Positions 14,985 through 21,337 of a stretch of DNA of 24,897 nucleotides are shown piece by piece. Numbering within the stretch: the stretch's first letter is position 1; every line of letters begins with the position of its first letter. A program made the translations under genes and the position numbers. The stretch covers positions 1 through 24,897 of the forward strand of contig CAYSPU010000062.1 in the NCBI GenBank assembly GCA_964432995.1. Direction: 5' to 3'. Below the pieces are notes generated by a model, which had not been told where the DNA came from, searched no databases, and saw nothing but the letters and a program-made list of their open reading frames with translations. Source of the stretch: CAYSPU01 sp964432995 (lineage in GTDB: Bacteria > Verrucomicrobiota > Verrucomicrobiia > Limisphaerales > JAHDYP01).

Positions 14985-16349
14985 ATGGATGTCCTGATTC
15001 TCTCGCGCATCCAGTTTGCCGCGACCATTTCGTTTCACTACGTCTTCCCGCCGCTCAGCATCGGTCTGGGGGTCATGTTGGTCCTGTTCGAAGCCCTCTG
15101 GCTCAAGACCAAGAACCCGCTCTATCACCAACTGGCGCGCTTCTGGACCCGCGTCTTCGCCCTCACCTTCGCCATCGGCGTCGCCACCGGCATCGTCATG
15201 GAATTCGAGTTCGGCACCAACTGGGCGACTTACTCCCGCTACGTCGGCGACGTCTTCGGCAGCGCCCTCGCCGCCGAAGGCATCTTCGCTTTCTTCCTCG
15301 AGTCCGGCTTCCTGGCCATTCTCCTCTTCGGGTGGGACAAGGTGGGCCGCACGCTGCACTTCTTCGCCACCTGCATGGTCTGCCTGGGGGCGCATTTCAG
15401 CGCCGTCTGGATTGTGGTGGCCAACTCCTGGATGCAGACGCCGGCCGGCTTTCACGTCGTCGGCGAAGGCCTCAAGGCCCGGGCCGAGATCACCGATTTC
15501 TGGGCGCTGGTGTTCAATCCCTCCTCGATGGACCGCCTGTTCCACACGCTCTGCGGCGCGTGGCAGGCCGGGGCCTTCCTCGTCGTCAGTGTCAGCGCCT
15601 GGTACCTCCTCAAGGGACGCCACCGGGACTTCGCACGGGCCGCCCTCAGAGTGGCCCTCATCGTGGCCCTCGCCGCCTCGCTGCTGCAACTGGTCAGTGG
15701 CCACGACAGCGCGGTCGGCGTGGCGAAGAACCAGCCCGCCAAACTGGCCGCTTTCGAAGGCCTCTACGAAACCACCGCCAACGCTCCGCTCACCCTCTTT
15801 GGGTGGGTCGACGAGAAGAACGAAACGGTTCGCGGCGGAGTGGCCATCCCCGGGCTGCTGAGCTGGTTGACGCACGGCGACGCGGCCAAGCCGGTTCAGG
15901 GTCTGCGCGAAACCCCGCCGGCGGATTGGCCGCCGGTGAACTGGTCGTTCCAGTTCTATCACGGCATGATCGCCATCGGCATGGCGATGATCGCCCTGGC
16001 GGCGCTCGGGTTTCTCTACTTCTGGCGCGGGTCGCTTTTCGAGAAGCGATGGCTGCTTTGGCTGCTGGTCTTCTCCGTTCTCGGCCCCCAGTTGGCCAAC
16101 CAGCTCGGCTGGTTCGCCGCCGAAGTGGGCCGCCAACCGTGGATCGTCTGGGGCCTGCTCCGCACCTCCGACGCGTTGTCCGCGGTGGTGACCGCCGAGG
16201 CGGTGCTGACCTCGCTGATTCTGTTTACCGTGATCTATCTGCTGCTCTTCGCGGTGTTCGTTTACCTGCTCAACGACAAGATCCAGCACGGACCGGATGA
16301 CGCCGATTTGACGCCGAGCGGCAAACTCGCCCTGCCGGTGCGCCCCTGA
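14985..16349 (+). CDS. cydA: Cytochrome bd oxidase subunit I (short Q-loop type)
   Basis: CydA, 454 residues, carries the haems of the bd quinol oxidase in the membrane, reducing oxygen with high affinity. The haem ligands are visible: His18 in ATISFHYVFPPLSIG, His187 in RLFHTLCGAW, and Met328 in FQFYHGMIAIG. The quinol-site sequence SGHDSAVGVAKNQPAKLAAFE (Lys253 and Glu258 near its end) is also present. It is about 70 residues shorter than E. coli CydA because the Q-loop lacks the long insert, so it belongs to the short-loop group. Start ATG 14985 (MDVLILSRIQFAATISFHY) is the conserved N-terminus. cydB follows, but only after 470 bp that hold a repeat element. Confidence 0.96.
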   Translation: MDVLILSRIQFAATISFHYVFPPLSIGLGVMLVLFEALWLKTKNPLYHQLARFWTRVFALTFAIGVATGIVMEFEFGTNWATYSRYVGDVFGSALAAEGIFAFFLESGFLAILLFGWDKVGRTLHFFATCMVCLGAHFSAVWIVVANSWMQTPAGFHVVGEGLKARAEITDFWALVFNPSSMDRLFHTLCGAWQAGAFLVVSVSAWYLLKGRHRDFARAALRVALIVALAASLLQLVSGHDSAVGVAKNQPAKLAAFEGLYETTANAPLTLFGWVDEKNETVRGGVAIPGLLSWLTHGDAAKPVQGLRETPPADWPPVNWSFQFYHGMIAIGMAMIALAALGFLYFWRGSLFEKRWLLWLLVFSVLGPQLANQLGWFAAEVGRQPWIVWGLLRTSDALSAVVTAEAVLTSLILFTVIYLLLFAVFVYLLNDKIQHGPDDADLTPSGKLALPVRP

Positions 16350-16819
16350 GCCATGCGCTGCCAGCCTTCCATGAACCCCCCTGCCCATTCCGGGATACCA
16401 CTCCGCGTGAAAGGTAGGGCGACCTCTCCGAGGGCGCCGGAAGGAACCGTCCACGGGGTGCGTCTGGACGCTGCGTCCGCGGAGCCGTGTCGGCGTTCGC
16501 CAGGGAGTGCGCCCGTCCCCGGGCACAGAAGGCCCCGCTGCGGACAGGCACCTCGATTTCAGGGGGCGCCCTCATCTCGGCGAGCATTGCTGCGGCCGAG
16601 GACGGCCGCACTCCGGCAGGCAGCACGCGCGCGGACGCGGGGGCTGCTTCAAGATGCGCCCCGGTTCGTGATCCGCATGTTGCCGGCGCGCCCGGAGGCC
16701 CGCTCGCGAGCCCTGCTCGGAGCCCGCTCGCGAGCTCTGCTCGGAGTCGCGCGCCACCGCATCCCGCACTGCTCCGCCGCCCCGTCAACCCCGGCCCCGA
16801 CCGCGAAAGGAGACCGCTC
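16350..16819 (+). repeat. Repeat family copy 2 separating cydA and cydB
   Basis: This whole intergenic space is repeat DNA. The conserved opening starts at 16371 (ATGAACCCCCCTGCCC, then TTCCGGGATACCACTCCGCG and GGTAGGGCGACCTCTCCGAG from 16413), 21 bp after the cydA stop. A variable middle of about 240 bp follows; it includes GCTGCGGCCGAGGACGGCCG (about 16590-16609). Two 24-bp units then occupy 16699-16722 and 16723-16746 (GCCCGCTCGCGAG...), and the copy closes with GTCGCGCGCCACC (16747-16759). The final bases hold the cydB ribosome site GAAAGGAGA (16805-16813). Confidence 0.85.
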
Positions 16820-17851
16820 GTGACCTTCGGCTCTCTCGATCTCCCCACCGTCTGGTTCGTCCTCATCGGCGTGCTGTTCACCGGCTACGCCATGCTCGAT
16901 GGCTTCGACCTCGGCGTGGGCGCCCTCCATCTGTTCACCAGGAAGGACGAGGAACGCCGGATCATGCTGAACGCCATCGGGCCCGTCTGGGACGGGAACG
17001 AGGTCTGGCTGGTCACGGGGGGCGGCGCCTTGTTCGCCGCTTTCCCCAACGTCTACGCCACGGTCTTCTCGGGCTTCTACCTCGCGTTCGTCCTCTTGCT
17101 GGCAGCGCTCATCTTCCGCGCCGTGGCGATCGAGTTCCGGAGCAAACAGCCGATGCGCTGGTGGCGGCAGATGTGGGACGTCGGCTTCGCCGGCGGCAGC
17201 CTGCTGTCCAGCCTCCTGATCGGCGTCGCCATCGGCAATATCGCGTGGGGAATCCCCATCGACGCCCGGGGCGAATACGCCGGCAGCTTCCTCGACCTTC
17301 TCCGGCCCTATCCGCTCCTCGTCGGCATCACCACCGTGGCGCTCTTCATGATGCACGGCGCCATCTACGCCCTCATGAAAACCGAGGGCCCGCTCCACGA
17401 GCGACTCCGCGGCTGGATCCGGAACTGCATGATCTTCTTCATCATCTGCTACGCGGTCACCACCATGGCCACCCTCCTCTACGTGCCGCACATGGCCGAG
17501 CGCGTCCGGGCCAACCCCGGGCTCTTCAGCATCGCCCTCGTCAACATGCTCGCCATCGCCAACATCCCCCGCGAGATTCACCTGGGCCGCGACGGCCGCG
17601 CCTTCCTCTCCTCCTGCGTGGCCATGGCCGCGCTGATGGGGTTGTTCGGTCTGGAAATGTACCCGAACCTGGTGCTGAGCAATCCCGACCTCGCCCACAG
17701 CCTGACCATCCACAACGCCGCTTCCTCGCCGAAGACCCTCGGCATCATGCTCACAATCGCGCTGATCGGCGTGCCCATTGTCCTCGCCTACACCGTCAGC
17801 ATTTATTGGATCTTCCGCGGCAAAGTGAAGCTCGACCGCAGCAGCTACTGA
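16820..17851 (+). CDS. cydB: Cytochrome bd oxidase subunit II
   Basis: CydB, 343 residues, is the second membrane subunit of the bd oxidase. The hallmark N-terminus is present (GYAMLDGFDLGVGALHLF, from 22), then NAIGPVWDGNEVWLVTGGGA (51-70) and FPNVYATVFSGFYLAFVLLL. About nine membrane helices follow, and the tail is short (IFRGKVKLDRSSY). The start is GTG 16820: the ribosome site GAAAGGAGA lies 6-7 bp upstream, and upstream codons belong to the repeat, not to CydB. It has its own good ribosome site, so translation does not depend on coupling to cydA. Transcription may still read through the repeat. No cydX-like small ORF is seen after it. Confidence 0.96.
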   Translation: MTFGSLDLPTVWFVLIGVLFTGYAMLDGFDLGVGALHLFTRKDEERRIMLNAIGPVWDGNEVWLVTGGGALFAAFPNVYATVFSGFYLAFVLLLAALIFRAVAIEFRSKQPMRWWRQMWDVGFAGGSLLSSLLIGVAIGNIAWGIPIDARGEYAGSFLDLLRPYPLLVGITTVALFMMHGAIYALMKTEGPLHERLRGWIRNCMIFFIICYAVTTMATLLYVPHMAERVRANPGLFSIALVNMLAIANIPREIHLGRDGRAFLSSCVAMAALMGLFGLEMYPNLVLSNPDLAHSLTIHNAASSPKTLGIMLTIALIGVPIVLAYTVSIYWIFRGKVKLDRSSY

Positions 17852-17961
17852 AGCGGAGGTTGGCTGGCTTGCGGTTCCGAGGTTCACTCCAGCCTCCTCG
17901 TCCGTGGCGCACCCGCGCGGCAGGCGTTCGCCGTCGGAGCCTCGGTTCCCCGGGGCGCGGC

Positions 17962-18537
17962 TCAAGTCCCGGAGTCCGCCCACTTGTCCGTGGCGGTGTA
18001 GCCGCCGTCCACGAAGGTGACGGTGATCGACTCGTAGGTGAACGCCACTTCCTCCGCCGGGGTGTAACCGGCCGTTGCCGCATCGGATTTGTTCGGCATC
18101 CACGGGCGCAGCGACACGATGTGGGCATTAGTCAATTCATAGGTCGCCACGTGAACGTGCTTGCCACTGAGGCCCATGGTCCAGAGGGTGATCCGGACCT
18201 CGCTGAGCGTCTCGTTGTTCGCCAGCGCCTGCAGCAACAGTGGGGAGCCGCGGTTGATGAGCTTGACGATGCGGAAGGGCTGGTGCTGGCGCCGGCCGGT
18301 CGCCTGCCCGGTCGCGGCATCGTAGGGCATCACGACCTCGTGCGAATAGGCCAGCACCGCATGCAAATCCTCGCGGCCCGCCGTCGTCACCTCGCCCAAA
18401 ATCTCGCCCGTCGTCCGTCCTCGGATGTAGGCGTAGACGAGATTGTTGGTGCCCACCGACCCCTGTCCCAGCGCGCTCGCCGAAACCAGCGCCCAGGCGG
18501 CCAGGATCAAACCAGAGAACCATCGCTGCATCTTCAT
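17962..18537 (-). CDS. Hcp-family (T6SS tube-like) protein with a signal peptide
   Basis: A 191-residue protein. After a Sec signal peptide (MKMQRWFSGLILAAWALVSA, cut near ALGQ at residue 25) comes an Hcp-like domain. The order fits the Hcp family: YAYIRGRTTGEILGEVTTAG, the SHEVVMPYDAATGQATGRRQ segment, PFRIVKLINRGSPLLLQALA, then LSEVRITLW and the ATYELTNAHIVSLRPW strand pair. Hcp proteins normally lack a signal peptide, because they are injected from the cytoplasm as a tube. An exported Hcp-like protein must act differently, perhaps as a secreted or periplasmic ring. The start at 18537 is set by GGAAGG about 6 bp upstream. It lies 16 bp after the preceding gene on the same strand. No other T6SS gene is in the window. 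Confidence 0.8.
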   Translation of the reverse strand: MKMQRWFSGLILAAWALVSASALGQGSVGTNNLVYAYIRGRTTGEILGEVTTAGREDLHAVLAYSHEVVMPYDAATGQATGRRQHQPFRIVKLINRGSPLLLQALANNETLSEVRITLWTMGLSGKHVHVATYELTNAHIVSLRPWMPNKSDAATAGYTPAEEVAFTYESITVTFVDGGYTATDKWADSGT

Positions 18538-18553
18538 AGAGTTCCTTCCTTGC

Positions 18554-19240
18554 TCACTGCGGCAACTCCGCCACACGGTAGAACCCGGCAGCGTCTTCCG
18601 CCGCCAGGAGAATGGTGACCGGCCCGTCGTCCGACGCGATCAACGTGCGCCGCGGGACAAACGGGCCGCTCAAGTCCGCGGCGTGTTCGAGGGCGTATAC
18701 GCGTCCGGCGACCCCGCTCCACGTCAGGGAAAGCGCAGTCTCACCGGATGCGAGCGCCAATATGCCCGGGCCTGCCGGCGACACGCTCGCCGCCGTCCGC
18801 CGCGGCGCCAGCCCGCCATCCAACGCGTAGCCGCGCCGGTTCGTGAACGGACGCCCCGCCCAATCCTTGATCCGCAAGTCCCGGCCCCGGCCGGAAAACG
18901 AGGCCGGGCCGACCCGGAAATGCTGCCAGACCGCCGGCTCCGCCCAATACTCGGGAAGCACGTCCGTCACCCGCAGCACCGGCAGGCCTCCCGATCTCAT
19001 GTCGTCCCGGACGACATGAAGCGTCATCACCCGATCCTCCGGGGTGAGCCAATCCGCGGCTCCGGAGCGGGCCAGCAGACCTACGGGCGTGCCATCGAGC
19101 GGATCCAGCCACACGGTCAAGGCGCCGGCCGTTGCCCCGGGCTGTCCTACCACCACGAACTCCTCCGCCCCGGTCAGCGCAGAGCAGGCAGCCAGGATCC
19201 CCGCACCGAACAAGAGATCCAGCACCAGCCGCCGGGCCAT
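18554..19240 (-). CDS. Putative lipoprotein with C-terminal FYR-type module, unrecognised
   Basis: A 228-residue predicted exported protein. The start ATG 19240 gives a basic, hydrophobic leader with a lipobox-like ILAAC (Cys19). Alternatively, signal peptidase I could cut after ALTGA. The middle region (about 26-150; FVVVGQPGATAGALTVWLDP, VMTLHVVRDDMRSG) is not recognised. The last ~65 residues (LSLTWSGVAGRVYALEHAAD ... GFYRVAELPQ) match the terminal beta module seen in the GH5-like protein of this window. It is 16 bp upstream of the Hcp-like gene, so an operon is likely. The two may form a surface or periplasmic complex. An ATG at 19264 is an alternative start. Confidence 0.65.
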   Translation of the reverse strand: MARRLVLDLLFGAGILAACSALTGAEEFVVVGQPGATAGALTVWLDPLDGTPVGLLARSGAADWLTPEDRVMTLHVVRDDMRSGGLPVLRVTDVLPEYWAEPAVWQHFRVGPASFSGRGRDLRIKDWAGRPFTNRRGYALDGGLAPRRTAASVSPAGPGILALASGETALSLTWSGVAGRVYALEHAADLSGPFVPRRTLIASDDGPVTILLAAEDAAGFYRVAELPQ

Positions 19241-19748
19241 CAACCTGGTCACATCGCAACGCATCGCGCCGACCGCCGCAGCGTGCGGCCTCCCCGCTCC
19301 CCTGGTCAAGCTCTTCACCTGCGTCGAAGCCGGCAAAACCCCGCCCCGCACTGGGCCCGCGGATTACCCCGACCACGCGGAGATCGCCTGTGTCCTTCCG
19401 CGTGTTCCGCGGGCAACAACCTGCCTCCCCGACGCTGTGTCGGCCTGCCCACACCCCACTCCCGATGGAACCGCCCCCTCCCATTCCAGATGTCCACAGT
19501 CCGGCGAGAACCCCCCCAGTCGATCCTCCGCAGATTAGGGACATCGGGGATCAGGGAATCCGGACCTCTACAGAAGCCCGCCAAGAGCGCCAAGACCCGA
19601 CGCGAAGATCCGGCCATCCCTTGGCGATGCTCAGCGAGTTTCGGTTCGAGTCCAACCACGGTCACCACTCCCCTTTCCTTGTGCTGCATGTCCGGCGCAG
19701 GCGGCGGTGCCCACAGCAACTTCCCGCTCTGAAACCTGGATGTTCATA
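19241..19748. other. 508-bp intergenic mosaic of short repeats
   Basis: No gene is supported. The stretch holds palindromic repeat copy 2 (19489-19545), a GCCAAGAGCGCCAAGA motif typical of intergenic repeats (about 19581-19597), and the start of the duplicated segment described at 19688. A minus-strand open frame of 134 codons (19315-19719) runs through these repeats and is not convincing. The lipoprotein promoter should lie at its left end. Confidence 0.5.
19489..19545. repeat. Imperfect palindromic intergenic repeat, copy 2
   Basis: GATGTCC (19489-19495) and GGACATC (19539-19545) end an imperfect palindrome whose right arm CTCCGCAGATTAGGGACATC matches copy 1 at 7570-7589 at 18 of 20 bases. 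The left arm (GATGTCCACAGTCCGGCGAG) matches its counterpart less well. Confidence 0.5.
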
Positions 19749-19823
19749 TCACGAGAGCGCTCGATCGCGAGAGGGTTGGCGGCGGTGGCCTGGCTCGATG
19801 GGTTGGCTGGTGCTCTGGGTCCG
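19688..19823 (-). repeat. Duplicated ~136-bp segment, copy A
   Basis: Aligns along its length with 20289-20425 at roughly 65-70% by eye. Shared landmarks on the plus strand are ATGTCC..CGCAGGCG, CGCTCTG, TCATATCAC, CGCTCGAT and GGCGGTGGCCTGGC (copy B: AGCGGCGCTGGCCTGGC). On the minus strand one frame keeps similar residues in both (QATAANPLAIERSR versus QASAADRLDIERSR). It overlaps the 3' end of the membrane-protein gene. Confidence 0.6.
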
Positions 19824-20270
19824 CTGCCGAGTCCGTGCAAGCGCAAACGCCGCGACGGCCATCGAACATGCACCTGTGGTCAGCACCCAGAAATGCGGCA
19901 GCGTCAGCCACCGCCCTGTGAGGATCGCATCCATCAGGACAGCCACGGCTCCCACGGCGAAGAACGAACCCCATAGCCGCAACGCCAAAGGTGACAACAG
20001 TCCCTCGTGTGCTCGCCGCCTGGATATCAATCTGCGCGCAACAAGGCCAAAACCACCCGCTATGAACAGCAGCACCGAGAGAATCGCGAGGGTGCTCGGT
20101 TTCCACATCTCGTGGATGCCGTACTCGTTGGGGTTTCGCCAGGCCACCAAGTAGAGAAGCCACAAGAAGAGCAGGGCGCACGCCGCGCTGATGAACGCAC
20201 ACACCCATCCCGTAACCGACTGTTGAGTTCGGCCCGCGTCCTTCAGCAAAGCCTCGGTGGTAAGACGCAC
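19749..20270 (-). CDS. Small four-helix membrane protein, unrecognised
   Basis: This 173-residue protein has an N-terminal soluble stretch (MRLTTEALLKDAGRTQQSVT) and four predicted membrane helices (about 20-44, 59-79, 97-117 and 126-146), then a charged tail of about 25 residues. The start at 20270 is well supported by GGAGGT 7 bp upstream. No family is recognised. The last ~25 codons lie in a segment duplicated at 20289-20425, so the tail may be a late addition. Function unknown; placement among repeats and a broken toxin suggests an accessory region. Confidence 0.75.
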   Translation of the reverse strand: MRLTTEALLKDAGRTQQSVTGWVCAFISAACALLFLWLLYLVAWRNPNEYGIHEMWKPSTLAILSVLLFIAGGFGLVARRLISRRRAHEGLLSPLALRLWGSFFAVGAVAVLMDAILTGRWLTLPHFWVLTTGACSMAVAAFALARTRQRTQSTSQPIEPGHRRQPSRDRALS

Positions 20271-20288
20271 GCGCTACACCTCCAGCCA

Positions 20289-20425
20289 ATGTCCAACGCA
20301 GGCGCCGCCGCCGACAACGCACTTGCGCTCTGGAATGGGTGCACTCATATCACCGGGACCGCTCGATGTCGAGGCGGTCAGCGGCGCTGGCCTGGCGCGG
20401 CTGGTTCGGGGCGCCTCCTGCCGGG
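20289..20425 (-). repeat. Duplicated ~136-bp segment, copy B
   Basis: Partner of copy A, just upstream of the membrane-protein gene on the minus strand. It lies at the end of an open frame (20350-20538) that starts FRQLYDALDESGWTWAQPIT and ends DRLDIERSR. That frame may be the remains of another small gene in the same gene-repeat-gene order. Confidence 0.55.
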
Positions 20426-20538
20426 ACCCAATCGCTGACCGCTTCCCCGGTGGGCACGGCCCGTCCGACGACGGCGGTGATGGGTTGCGCCCAGGTCCAT
20501 CCGCTCTCGTCCAGCGCGTCGTACAACTGCCGAAACAC
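20350..20538 (-). pseudogene. Possible small gene or remnant, unrecognised
   Basis: A 62-codon frame (start GTG-like at 20538) reads VFRQLYDALDESGWTWAQPI, then TAVVGRAVPTGEAVSDW, and ends inside duplicated segment B. The composition is mildly protein-like, and it stands in the same place relative to its repeat as the membrane protein does to copy A. No homology is recognised, and no ribosome site is evident. Could be chance. Confidence 0.25.
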
Positions 20539-20643
20539 ACCGGGGCGCCCATGCGGTGGCGGCGCAGGGAACCCGGCACTTTTGGAGACAGGCGGAGGGT
20601 GACGGCCGACTGTTGGGTGGAGCGTTTCGTTCGATCCGATCCA

Positions 20644-20763
20644 TCATCGGTATTCTCTCCAGGAGACAGGATCACGTCGCCGATCCATCACCGACACGAC
20701 CAGGATCTCCCGGCCTCGAATCTGATAGAGCACGCCGAACGGAAACCGATCTTCCCCACGGAT
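20644..20763 (-). pseudogene. Truncated RelE/ParE-type toxin (C-terminal part)
   Basis: The last ~40 residues of this frame, EDRFPFGVLYQIRGREILVV followed by SVMDRRRDPVSWREYR and a stop, match the C-terminal end of ParE/RelE toxins (the 'FPY.v.Y......i.v..v.h.rRdP..W..R' pattern). The normal first ~55 residues are missing: upstream codons are unrelated and run into an inverted-repeat element at 20802-20877. No antitoxin gene is visible. It is best read as a remnant of a parDE- or relBE-type pair cut by deletion or by the inserted element. Confidence 0.75.
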
Positions 20764-20801
20764 CCGGGCGGCGCTCGAACCGCTGACCCGTGAAGACGCG
20801 C

Positions 20802-20877
20802 TAGAGTCCTTGAAGTTCAGAACACGTTGTTGACAGATCAAGTTCTGAACTCGGCGTTTCAGGATTCAAGGACTCTA
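20802..20877. mobile_element. MITE-like element with TA-flanked inverted ends
   Basis: Ends are TAGAGTCCTTGAA (20802-20814) and TTCAAGGACTCTA (20865-20877), a perfect 13-bp inverted repeat whose outermost TA could be the target duplication typical of IS630/Tc1 elements. An inner pair GTTCAGAAC (20815-20823) and GTTCTGAAC (20842-20850) is also inverted. It has no coding capacity and sits beside the truncated toxin. Confidence 0.6.
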
Positions 20878-20880
20878 TAG

Positions 20881-20964
20881 GCGAGGCGGCGGCAGGGGCG
20901 GAACCGAATGGCCGTCAGATGTCCGAGTGAAGTTGAACAGCCATGGTCTGAGGCGCCGCCTCGC
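20881..20964. repeat. 84-bp element bounded by an 11-bp inverted repeat
   Basis: GCGAGGCGGCG (20881-20891) and CGCCGCCTCGC (20954-20964) are perfect inverted ends around 62 bp. It directly follows the MITE-like element. A TACAAT box follows at 20970-20975 and could serve as a -10 region for anything to the right. Nature unknown. Confidence 0.5.
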
Positions 20965-21062
20965 TGGTGGTACAATTCAAGAATGAGCACGGGGCAAGCG
21001 CGTCGTCGGATGAAAGCCGCTGGGAAGTGCGCCGCGCTGCCGGCTCGGCCTTGGGCCGCGAC

Positions 21063-21250
21063 ATGACGAGCGATATGCGGGCGAGGGCCGAGGAGATTCT
21101 ACGGTCACTGAAGAAGGCAGCAGAGGCACTCCGCGAACCGGACCGCCGGATGATGGGCAGCTATGCAACCCAGAGAGAATGGGAGATCTGGGAGAAGACC
21201 CTCAGAAAGTGCGAGCCGCTTTGCGGGCAGATAGCAGGGAGGCCCGACCC
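21063..21250 (+). other. Possible small gene or 5' fragment, unrecognised
   Basis: From ATG 21063 a frame encodes a charged, helix-like peptide: MTSDMRARAEEILRSLKKAA, then EALREPDRRMMGSYATQREW and EIWEKTLRKCEPLCGQI. This looks protein-like for about 60 codons. Beyond that the frame stays open but becomes Arg/Pro/His-rich and runs past the start of the next gene in another frame, so the true 3' end is unclear. It may be a truncated gene. The 27-codon frame from ATG 20983 (MSTGQARRRMKAAG) ends overlapping this ATG. No family recognised. Confidence 0.3.
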
Positions 21251-21337
21251 GGCGCGGCACCGACTTCGGTTCCGGCACCGCGGTGACGCTTCGGAAATCC
21301 GTGTTCATCCGGTCCCTCCGTGGTTAGACTCGCGCGC

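Noticed and set aside
14952..18103. Long minus-strand frames opposite cydA and cydB (524 and 484 codons)
   Set aside because: Glu/Gly/His-rich mirror translations of membrane-protein codons; cydA and cydB are certain.
19641..19655. tRNA T-arm-like string CGGTTCGAGTCCAAC
   Set aside because: The stem pairs poorly and there is no acceptor, D or anticodon arm around it. Probably chance or part of a repeat.
19315..19719. 134-codon minus-strand frame upstream of the lipoprotein gene
   Set aside because: It is made of several intergenic repeat motifs (GCCAAGAGCGCCAAGA, the palindromic repeat) and lacks protein-like character.
19688..20425. Duplicated segments as integron attC sites
   Set aside because: No paired RYYYAAC / GTTRRRY core sites could be found at the ends and no integrase is in view. 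Kept only as a cassette-like observation.
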